Shown: positions 44,101 through 56,100 of the stretch, piece by piece
How positions within the stretch are numbered: position 1 is the first letter of the stretch
Layout of the letters: the number at the start of each line of letters is the position of its first letter
NCBI GenBank assembly: GCA_964017065.1
Contig: OZ024786.1
Location: 9,119,047-9,183,046 of the forward strand
Source: Haliclona indistincta
Lineage: Eukaryota; Porifera; Demospongiae; Haplosclerida; Chalinidae
Length of the DNA stretch: 64,000 bases
Reading direction: 5' to 3'
Program-made: the position numbers and the translations under genes
Notes under the pieces: generated by a model
Seen by the model: only the letters and a program-made list of their open reading frames with translations
What the model was told of the DNA's origin: nothing
Databases searched by the model: none

Positions 44101-47100
44101 CTGCACAGACATCACCAATATGAACCAACATGCTGTAGTGCATGCTCACCACTTGGAAGAGATGAGAGAGAGATGGAGGAAGAATGAGCAGTGGTTGATG
44201 CTGAGACAGAGACTACATGAAAATAGACCATCATCAAACAATCTGCAGGGGCGTAACTAGAAATTTGGAACCGAGGAGGCGCGCGCTTGTGGGAAATAAC
44301 TAATTAATATTCATTAGATTTCGTCATTTTACTGCCTCGTAGCAGCGCGCCATTGCATGGTGAAATAGCGTACGTAGCCTGGATGGAGTGGAGAGCAAGA
44401 TAGAGACAGCTGTGTCAGGCAAGACAGCTGTACTAGGCAAGGCATATACGTTAATAAAAATTTTGGTTGGGCAAAAGCGAGGAGGCAAGCGCCTCCTCTG
44501 CCTCACGGTAGTTACGCTACTGATCTGTATCAAACATAATATCTCACCAGTTGGAGGAGGAGAAGAGTTAGTGATGGAGGGAGATTGAGTGGTGGCTGAT
44601 GCTGAGAGAGAGACTAAATGAAAATAGACCATCATCAAACAATCTGTATCAAACACAATATCTCACCAGTTGGAGCAGGAGATGGGTTAGTGATGGAGGG
44701 AGATTGAGTGGTGGCTGATGCTGAGAGAGAGACTACATGAAAATAGACCATCATCAAACAATCTGTATCAAACATAATATCTCACCAGTTGGAGCAGGAG
44801 ATGAGTTAGTGATGGAGGGAGATTGAGTGGTGGCTGATGCTGAGAGAGAGACTACATGAAAATAGACCATCATCAAACAATCTCTATCAAACATAATATC
44901 TCACCAGTTGGAGGAGGAGATGAGTTAGTGATGGAGGGAGATTGAGTGGTGGCTGATGCTGAGAGAGAGACTAAATGAAAATAGTCCATTATCAAACAAT
45001 CTGTGTCAAACATAACATCTCACCAGTTGGAGGAGGTGATTGTGGTGTAGCAGTGGCTGATGAGACAGAGACTGTGCTAGCTACATGAAAAGGTAAATTA
45101 TAATACTAACATACAGACCATCATGATCTGCCACACTCACCATCTAGCCATGCCAGCATCTTGTCATCAGAGCACGGACCACAACCCATCTTAGGTCTAA
45201 CAGAGCAGGTAAGACGGGCAGGAGAGAAGGTAGTGTCTACCACACAAGCATGAGGAGTGGATTCACAGGTCTTGAAGGGACAGAAGAACCCGTCAGAGAA
45301 CACAATCTGCTTAGTATCAAGGTGACGCTGCCTGCAGACTGTGGCTATGGCACGGTGGATGGCAGCTCTAATAAGAGAAGCAGCTGACGGGTGCCCATTG
45401 AAGTGAACTGTAAGCCAAGCATGGCACTCTACTAGTAGCACTACTCCTCCACCGACCTTGCACTCAAGACTAATTGCATTACAACCAATAATTTCATCGA
45501 GAGAGAAAAGCTTATCACCAAACAAAGCCACTACTAAGGCAGAGAACATACCAAGAGGTACTGCCCTGGTGCGACAGAGAAGAACAAGAGGAGCAAGCTC
45601 TCCAGCAAGAGGGGAAATATTTTTGCTCGTAGGAAGTATGGAGGGAATGAAAAACAGCTCCACCTCATTGATGCACACAGGTGCTATGATTAAGAGATGC
45701 TGTAGAATGGACAGGAAGTCGTTCACTGAGTAAATACACTTTCCCTCCTCATTCACTCTATACTTAGAGCACACAAGATTTACTAGCTTCTTGCTGAACA
45801 ACCCTTGTTCTCGCAGCTTATCTATGCCAGGATAATGAGAGGGAATGAAGTGGAGATCGATGATGCCAAGATTCAATATCTCAGTGACTTCACTGAGAAT
45901 GGCCTGAGAGTCAGTGAAGACCAGGTGAGGGGCAGCAGCTTGGAAGTACAAGCAAAGAGCAGCTCCATCAAGAAATACTAGTGCTGCTATCACATCCTCC
46001 TCTCCCATACCGAGAGTACCTCCTACCTCTATACACTCTGCCAGACCTAGAACACTCCGACCCTCCTTCTTTGCCTTGCCACTCACCTCCAGTTCAAATA
46101 CATACCATCTAGTAGGTATTTCTACTTCTGCATCGCTACAAGCCTCTATGATCTTCTGCCTTAAAGAAGACGCCACCTCACTGCGACCTTTCATGACCCG
46201 AGTGTTGATCGGGAGGAGAATATCTCCTTCATGATTAACCTTAATGCACATTGACTTCAGCTCACCAAGACTATTCTTCAGCCATCGATTCTTACCAGAT
46301 AGCGTCTGATCAAATAGCGACCAGTGCTTGTCAGCATGAGTGCCGATCAGGAGAAACTTTGGCTCTGATGATCCTTGCCCACTGGCTTCCTTTGAGTGCT
46401 TGACAGACGTGAGAGTACGAATGAGTTCTTCAATAAATTCAAGTTGAGATTTCTCTAGTTGCGTTGGCTTGCGAAGATGCTGGTCATCTTTCACATACTC
46501 ATACTGGAGCTTATCATTGATAGAGTGGTTGAGCTTTGAGGCTACTATGTTGACCGTGCTACCCCTGACAAATGCAGGTACGAGGCTGATGAAAGATGGC
46601 TGTCCACCAGAGTCAATTAAGTGGACAAAGGTTTTCTTTTTGTTGTTTTCTTTCGAGATGTCAGGATTGGTTACAAGCTTATTGACGACATCTGAAGTTA
46701 TGCGTTCTACTAAAGTAGAAGGCATAGGAGGAACTGGCAGGGGATTAGCATCATCAATTCTCTCTTTTGGTGATGAACTAAAGACCCGTGGAGTAGCTGG
46801 TGATAGCACTGGAGGAGTGTGATCCACATCAGATGGTTCCTGTGCATTAATATCTTCTCCTTTGCTATCGTTTTTACCCTGCTCTTCACTATGAGTAGCT
46901 GTAGGAGAGGCGGTGGTGGCTGGAGAAACAGCACGAGATAGATTCATCTTCACCTCCTCTGCGATGTATTTGAGATAGGTATCGTCATCGAGCTTCGTCC
47001 ATGTAACATCTTCGCTGCCATCGACTTTGATGCGGTAGAAAGAGATGGCTCTGGTTGCTTGTGTTGCTAACGGTGTGCTGGTCCTACTAGGAGGAGGTGG

Positions 47101-50100
47101 TAGGCCAAGCAGGAGATGTCTGATGCCGGTTTTGCCCACACCAGGAGGACCAGTGATGAGAGCCTTAATAATAAGGAGCTTAGTACGACCCTCTCTCATA
47201 GCCTTTTGGACTAGCTTTGTGTAGGAAATAGTCTCTGTTAGAATAGAAAACTTAATAAATCAGATAAGGAAATTATGAGTGCATGAGCACGTTTGAGCAC
47301 ATTAAAGGTTAGATGATACAGGAGTACAGGTGATAAGTTATTTACACACTACATTTCAATAACGAGAGATACCATCAATAAGCTTAATTCATGAGTTCGA
47401 ATAATTTAGGTAACACTGTGTAATACGTTTTCGAAGAATTGCATAAGACAGCGGGTACAATTATTTGATATTTCTGCTGATTAAGTCAAAAATACAAATT
47501 TAGTAGCTGCGCGTTAATTTAAGATGCACAGGTTGAAATCCAGTACATGACGTGTTTTTTTTATTACCGCCGAGTTCGAATCCAGCAACAGACGTTGCTT
47601 TTCTTTTTTTTATTTAACACAGCGAGATGGAATCGTAAAATTTAATATCTGCAAAGTGCACACAAATCCTATAAACCGCAAAAAGTACCTGTAAGCATAT
47701 GTTATAACACCCGCGACTGCTATATCCAATTTATTGACCGAGCCTGAGGGCCGTAGGCCCCGTGGGTAAGGTCAATAAATCGGATATTGCACGAGCGGGG
47801 TGTTATAACGAATTTATTTCACAACTGAAGCCATACTACACATGTGCAGTTGTACCGCGTGTTTGGATCTAGCTTACCTAGCTAGCTACTGTAGTCTGTA
47901 GTACTGTATCCATGTCAATCCTGCAATTGTGCCACGGAAAAGAAAACCGTCCACCAGAGAAAAAGAAGCCACGTCTGTCTTCATGTAGAGACAGCGACCG
48001 GTACCGCTAAGCAAAGTGTGGAAAACAGGAAACAAACTATACTTATCGACGTTATGTGTGTGTCTAGCTAGCGCTTCGATTGTGCTATCATAGTGTGAGT
48101 GATGCTACGTGTTGCCGCGGAGACTCGTTACTCTACGGTGTTCTAGGTTTGCTAAGCTAGGAGAACGTCAGTTTATTTATAGCTCGTAGGAATACGCTTT
48201 CATGCACATAACTATGTGCCAACAGTCCCTTGACCTTTGCATTGAGGGACCATATCATATGACTTAACTGTACAGTTCCTCTTTACTGCACATGTATCAC
48301 TTCTTGTTTGCTGTAAAACTTGCACAAAATTAATTTGTTTGACCTCCGTTTACAAGTGGGAGTAGTGCTAGCAATTGAGCACCTACAACTATTGTAAACC
48401 ACAGGAAACTACCGTAGACGCATAAATTTTCGAGGGTGAAATATTTCGAGTGTTAAATTTTCAAGGAATCTAATTTTTGAGGGTGTTCACCTCCCTCGAA
48501 AATTTGAACGCAGTGAAAAATTTTGTTAGCGAAAATTTTTACTTGCGAAAATGGTTCGCGGTTCAAGAAAGATCTCTGTATCCGCGGATATCATATATAA
48601 AGTAAAGTAAAAAAGTTTTAATAAAAAAAACTAAAAAGTGTAGGGATGACGCTTGCAAAAGTAAAGGAACAAGATGGGATGATGCTTGCAAAAGTAAAGG
48701 AACAAGATGGGATGATGCTTGAAAAAGTAAAGGAACAAGATGGGATGATGCTAGCAAAAGTAAAGGAACAAGATGGGATGACGCTTGCAAAAGTAAAGGA
48801 ACAAGATGGGATGATGCTTGCAAAAGTGAAGTATGTAAAAGTCCCAAGTATCCCTACATCAGCGGCTTGCTGCGATGGCGTGTAACCGACAAATGCGGAA
48901 TCCTCTTCCTATACCTTTTACAACCATCAATTACTTAATCGGACTGTGTGACAGTGTCTTCCAAACCACAGATACCTCTAGTTATTCACAACTGTCAACT
49001 ACTTCATCGGACTGCGTCCTCCAAACACAGATACCTCTAGTTGTTTACAACCGTCAATTACTTCATCGGACTGCGTCCTCCAAACACAGATACCTCTAGT
49101 TGTTTACAACCGTCAATTACTTCATCGGACTGCGTCCTCCAAACACAGATATCTCTAGTTGTTTACAACCGTCAATTACTTCATCGGACTGCGTCCTCCT
49201 TCAAGCCGCTGATGTAGGGATACTTGGGACTTTTACATACTTCACTTTTGCAAGCATCATCCCATCTTGTTCCTTTACTTTTGCAAGCGTCATCCCATCT
49301 TGTTCCTTTACTTTTGCTAGCATCATCCCATCTTGTTCCTTTACTTTTTCAAGCATCATCCCATCTTGTTCCTTTACTTTTGCAAGCATCATACCATCTT
49401 GTTCCTTTACTTTTGCAAGCGTCATCCCTACACTTTTTAGTTTTTTTTATTAAAACTTTTTTACTTTACTTGTTCCTGTTACTTTTTTATCACTATCAGT
49501 TTGAACTTATTAGCTGTATTCTAGCTATTCTAGCTCTTATTTCATTTTTACAACTCTGTGAGCAGCAGATACTAGTCTAGTAGATCAGAAGGTTAATAGC
49601 CTCTAGACAGAGAGTCAAGGAACATGGAATGTTATTATCGGCAATCACAAGAATAATGAAAAGGTTTAAATTAGTTATAGAGGTTGAGAGTATGAGTTGA
49701 CAACATGATATTTCTTAGCACTGTGATGGATGAAGAAAGACTAACACTAACAACTCAGTGTATGATGCCATGGCTAGTCCGTAGACTAGTCCCAGGCTTG
49801 CATGTTGATGTTGATATCACGATCACAGAGGCTTCTAGCTTGTTACAATGTCCAGTTGTCAACAGCACAGGGTCCTATAGGTATAGCCTACGCCGGGTAG
49901 TGTAAGAAACTAGTAGCCTATGCCCCAGGCTGAGATCGGGTAGCCACCGTCGTCCGGTTCGCGCCTGCCGTGGGTCATGATGTCAGCATAGACAGATCAG
50001 TGCTACCCAGGGTATAGTATACTGCTTGTTCATACCTCTAGGCTCTACCTTGCGCGCTGAAGCGCCCAGAGCAGAGAGAAAGCGACAAGTTTCAAAACTG

Positions 50101-53100
50101 ATGTGGGCGGAGTCAATGATCAGCAGCGACAAGAGGGTTAATTAATGGAATCGCTCTAACTGTCCAAAACGGTCCAAAACCCATGTTTTTCAAGGATTAT
50201 TCGTTTCTTGTAGTGTTTGATGCCTATCTAAGAAGTAAGTGCACTACCCCAGATGCATACACATGCGATGGTGCAGGTTTGGTAGTGATTCGTTCACTCA
50301 GGACAGCGCTAGGCTTACTGAAAGAAGAAGAAGAAGAAGAAAGATGAACAATTCGCGTGGGCGGCGATTTTAGTTTACCACTTTAAAAACGTCTGCCAGC
50401 TTCGCCAAAGATATTTTCTTGCTCAGAACAATCGTCTGATCAATCCTAGATGTCTGGAATCTCGAGAAACGCTAAAACAGCGAAGATCTGCAACGGCTCT
50501 CTGAGAGTCGCCATCTTGATTTTCGTCGTCAAGCAAGCAGTCCCGGCGACTTTCATAGACTTCCTGCAAGCGCTCGCACTTCAGATTCCCTCATAGATAG
50601 TTAAAATGCAGTAGAAATGTATAACAGTAGAGACATGTGCGAAAACTCATTTTCACACATGAGTAGCTGCCATCTTAGTTCGAGGTCATCCCTACATATC
50701 ATTGCCGATCGGCAATGATAATAAAGATATCTGGGAAGCTGCAGTTGGGCAAACACTTGTGTGTGCGCTGGAGCATCAGCGTCAGCGATGGCATCTCTTA
50801 CTGCATCATTAGCTGCGGCAATAGTTGCAGCTCAGTGGAATTCGTGCTGACAACGGTCCATGTGGATCTGGTAGCCCGTCAGCTGTTTGATCCACTGGCT
50901 TGAAGTAGCACCTGAGAGTCATGCTGACGGTAGCTGTGTCAATACGTGGGAATGTACCATATAATTTTCGTTGCACAAATAATTCGACGATTTAATTTTT
51001 GTCGAACTAATAATTCGATGATTTAAATTTCGAGGTTTAGCCCAGCCTCGAAAATAAAATCCCCTTGAAATTTCTGCGTCTAGGGTATATCAAACATCAA
51101 ACGGATTTCTAACCCACAATGGTACTATATCCAGTTTGTATCATAGCAGGCCTTTAGATCAACGGCACTGCTCACAGTTTATAGTAAAGTCACATGACCC
51201 ACATGGGTAACCCTCCATGAAGTTAAAAAAGGAGGAGGTAAAAGTTGAAAGCCCAGAGCTCAATATAACGCCCGGCCACCGGCCAATTTCCTCGAAATCA
51301 AGCAAATGGGCCGAGCAAATACACGCTCGATCGGTCATTCTGTCCGGGCACTCTTTCATGATCTAAGGCTATTGCTATACTTAGCACTTACCTGGGGCTA
51401 CTTTCCAAGCCTGCAAAAGCCGCTTCTTTGATTGTAGGCCATGTAGGCCCAACACAAAAATGCACGCATGTGCTTACTACTGCAGACATTCTATTTAACG
51501 CCCAAAACGCCACACCTTATTGCGACCACGCCCCTATGACCGACTAAAATTGAATGATGGCCGGACAAAATGTACATTGACTGGACAAATGACCACCCAT
51601 GCCCAAAAATTATATTGAGCTCTGAAAGCCAACCCTACCAGAAAGCTTAAGGCTTATGCAATCACACACTTCTTTTATGTTACTCGAGTCTTCTAATACT
51701 AGTTGGTCCTGTGATTAACGGAATGAATAATTATTGTGTTAATCACAGGACCCATTAGTATTAGAAGACTCGAATAACATAAAATGTGCTAACTACATCA
51801 TTCGTGTTGCAATGATACAAGTTGCCAAGAACATGCCCACGTCGTGATTTATCGTGAATACACGAAGCAATAACCAATAAACCCTCGGGTTTATTGGTTA
51901 TTGCTGAGTGTATTCACGATAAATCCCTCGCGGGCATGTTCTAAGCTATACTTGTACCATAGTAGCAAGTGATGGGCGATACCGATACTAAGTTTCGATA
52001 CTAACGGTGCCAAATTGCCAATACCAATATCGATACGCTAAACGAAGTATCGATACCCTCAGCAGTCACACCCACGACAAGCCTACAAACACGTGTACTA
52101 TACTAACAGTAAACAATCATGAGCAAAACTGGAAAACGCAAAAGAAGTGCTGTTTGGTCGTATTTCGAGAAGGGAGAGTTAGAAGGAGACGCCAAGTGTT
52201 ACGAAGTGTAAGATCTGTGGTGATCCCGCCCACATTCGGTATCGTTTTGTATCGATACTTTCGATATTTACGGTCCAAGTACTCGGTATCGTATCGGTTT
52301 AGAAATTGCTGGTATCGCCCATCACTATTAGTAGCCTCTAAGATCAAAGGCAATGGGGATTTTCCTAGCCTCGGCCCCAGGCTCTCGATATAGAGCCTGG
52401 TACACATTGTATGCGCATGCGTTAATTATGTCCAAATATGGCATGATCAATTGAATGGCATGATTCGGCAAATTAAACAGATTCGGTTAAAATCATGCCT
52501 TATTTGGACATAATTAACGCATGCGCATACAATGTGTACCAGGCCCTCTCCTCAGCTTTGGGAGGCGGGGCCTGGGGACGAGGCTAGGGATTTTCCCTGC
52601 AATGGGGACTTTCCCTGTATATTCACCAGGTGGGTATACAGGGAAAATCCCCAGTGGTAAAGCCACTAATAGAGTAGTGATGGGCGATACCGATACTAAG
52701 TATCGATATTTCGATACTAACGGTGCCGATACCAATATCGATACGCTAAACGAAGTATCGATACCCTAAGCAGTCACGTGACCTATAGCCGCACCCACGG
52801 CACGCCTACAAACACGTGTACTATACTAACAGTAAACAATCATGAGCAAAACTGGAAAATGCAGAAGAAGTGCTGTTTGGTCGTATTTCGAGAAGGGAGA
52901 GTTAGAAGGAGACGCCAAGTGTAAGATCTGTGGTGATCCCGTGAAGACTAGTTGCAATACTTCCAACCAAATCAAGCATCTAAAAAGAAAACACCAATTA
53001 AGATGAGTATCAAACTGTCCTAGATGAAACTGAACAAGCGGCAGTCAAACGAGCCGATCAATCATCATCGGGATCATCTATGAAGCAAATCACACTAGCT

Positions 53101-56100
53101 GCTGCGATAGAGAGAACACAGGAATATGACAAAGATTCGGTAAAACGGCGAAAGATCGACAAGGCTCTTGTTGATATGTTAGCGATTGACTTGCAACCAG
53201 CTTCAATCGTGGAAGATCGTGGATTTCTTGAGTTCCTGCAAGTTGTTGACCCAAAGTATCGTCCTCCTAGTCGTCGAACAATCATGAGAAGCATTCTTCC
53301 TAGCCGATACCAGGAAATCCAGCATAGACTTCAAGATGAACTTGATGAGACCAAGTTCTGTGCTCTAACAACTGATCTGTGGACATCCCGAGCGACTGAA
53401 TCATATATTACTGTCACTTGCCACTTTCTGACCAGTAGTTGGGAACTCCGTTCTACCGTCCTTGATACTCTTCACGTCAATCAATCACATACTGCTGAAG
53501 TCCTCTCAACTGAGCTTATAAGCATCACAGATAGGTGGAAAATCACACATAAGATTGTGTGCGCTATCACTGACAACGCAAATAACATTGTTGCAGCTGT
53601 CAGACCCAATGGTTGGAAGCACTTGCCATGTTTTGCCCATACCCTTAATCTTGTTGTACAGGATTCACTTAAAGCAGACAAAGACTTGTCTGAAATTCAA
53701 AAGAAGTGTCGCAACATTGTGTCGTATTTCCATCGCAGCAGCAAAGCTACCGACAAGTTAATGGCAGTCCAAGCTGATTTGAAAGTTCAGAATCATAAAC
53801 CGGTCCAAGATGTCGATACACGGTGGAATTCCGTATTCTACATGTTTGAGAGGCTGATAGAGCAGCATGCAACACTATGTCTACAACACTATGTCTACTT
53901 GATCAACACCATCTCTGCCTTTCAAGTGACGACATTGAGAAGATGAAGAGTGCTGTAGCCGTTCTTAAGCATTTTGAGACAGCAACTAGGGAAATGTCGG
54001 CGGATCAGTACTTTACTGTTTCAAAGATAATTCCTATTGCGCGATCGTTGCAGCAATTGACGACTGGAGCACGTACTACAGCTTCACTAAGTGATGACCT
54101 TTGCCTACAAATGCGGCGACGGTTTTTAAACATGGAGTCCCATCATGTATTATCTGCTTCCACCTTGCTAGACCCTCGCTTTAAAAAGCTCGGATTTGTT
54201 GACATGGGTGCTGCTGAACAACGCACACGCCGCCTTACAGATGAGATAGCAGGTGAAGCATCGGTTTGGCTAGAGGAAGCGAATTCTACTGAAGAGGCTA
54301 GTGAGGAAGCTGAAGGTTTGTGGTGTGCATTTGATCAGCATGTAGCTGATGTGACAGCAAAACGTACATCTACTTCTAATTCAGTCATTGAGATGCGCCA
54401 GTATGTCCAACAAAAGATGATAGGACGAAAGGAGAGCCCAGTTCTATGGTGGAAAGAAAACTGCTACAACTATTCACGTTTGCAATTCTTAGCGAAGAAA
54501 TATCTGTGCATACCAGCCACCTCTGTTCCATCGGAAAGATTATTTTCTAAAGCTGGTCAGCTGGTATCAGCACGCCGGAGTCGTTTGAAACCAAAACATG
54601 TGAACACTTACCTCTTTCTCAACAAGAACATGTAAACTTGTCATTATGATCTGTGTCTATCATTTGTACTCTGTTTTTACTAATAATCCCGCCCACATTC
54701 GGTATCGTTTTGTATCGATACTTTCGATATCTACGGTCCAAGTACTCGGTATCGTATCGGTTTAGTAATTGCTGGTATCGCCCATCACTATAATAGAGTC
54801 AGATGACTCACTCCACACAGTAAACAGTATTGACTGCGGGAGAAGCTTCGGTGGGCAGTGGTTCACCCATACCGAAGGTAAGGCAGGCCTAGGTATGCTC
54901 GCTTCTTATACACAGCTTTCTTACTGATGCTAATGGGACCTCATAAACGATTGACCTCATTAATTATGTCAATGGTTGCTATGATACAAGTCACCTATTC
55001 CATGCCCACCTGGTATGTATACCATTTACACTTGGTATTGTGCTAATAAACCCTCGGGCTACACGCCCTCGGGTTTATTAAGGTGGCGGGTACCTTTTTA
55101 GTGCGCATAATAATACGCGCAGTATGCGCAGTATGAATATCATTACTTCAGGGCAACCACGGCGCCCGCGCAACAGGCTACATTGGAAGCGAGCTTGGTA
55201 ATTATATTCATAACAGCCAGCTGTTTTGCCAAGGAAAACAACTGAAGTATCGAAACTTCTCGCCAAATTTAAGCAGAATCGTAGCATCTTATAATGGCTA
55301 ACCTGGACGAGTGTGTAGCTAAGCACATTTTCTAGGTCGTGTTAAAATTTAGGTAGCTCTGGCTTTGAGTAAGCCCACTGGCGTATTCTCGACGATATAA
55401 GCTCATAAATCAGATGAAGGAAATAATTTCCGAAAAGCATCCGACACGACCTAGAAAATTGTACAGCTCACGAGTAAGTGGACCAACACCCGCGGGAGAC
55501 TCGCAGGCAACCCGGGGGCAATTTTGTCTTGCCCGCGGAACCATGTATCATTAACCGCGGGTAGATGCGAATACAGAGTGCATCACGCGCTGGTGTGGAT
55601 ACGTGCGAGCACTGTGTATGCGCGCGCAAGTCACACAACGACAACGTGAGTCTGCCTAGCTATCTAGCGGGGCACGAGTGCATGCAAAGCTGCATGAGGG
55701 CCGCGGGTTAGTGTGGTGCGGGCAGCGGGTACACGTTCACGGACCCGCGGGCACCCCCGAGTTACGCGCGGTTAGCCCGCGGGTTTGAGTACACTTACTC
55801 GTGAACGGTACTGTAATAGCTTACTATTGGGCTGCTGATCGTGGTCCTGCTAGCCGCTCACGTTCACAAATTTGGCGAGAAAAATTGCTACAACGTTCGT
55901 GTAAGCCGTGCACTTCGCGCTCTACAGATTTTGCCGAGAGTTGTTTCATATGCTAGGACGCATAGTATGAAGCTAGGACGCATAGTATGAAGCTTCGCAG
56001 CGAGTTTTGCACTGCTTGGATCTTTCAGTCGGACGTTCTGAGCCCTCTAAAAATCTCATTAATATTCATAGCGAAAGGGTGCCCGCCACCTTAACACAAT

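Larger units (their letters stand above)
36176..47516. repeat. Segmental duplication, copy B
   Basis: Partner of 9966-20566. It starts at the TAGCTATTTTTAGCTG stretch shared with 9966 and runs to the TTAA at 47514, where copy A carries a piggyBac-like insertion. The gene-to-gene period is about 26.4-27.0 kb. Confidence 0.85.

Noticed and set aside
48646..49425. MMLAKVKEQDG repeat proteins on both strands
   Set aside because: They come from 33-bp tandem repeats in inverted arms; no start context, no conserved ends.
52007..52393. 128-residue ORF at the hAT derivative
   Set aside because: It starts in transposon end repeats and passes through the deletion junction; no continuous transposase frame.
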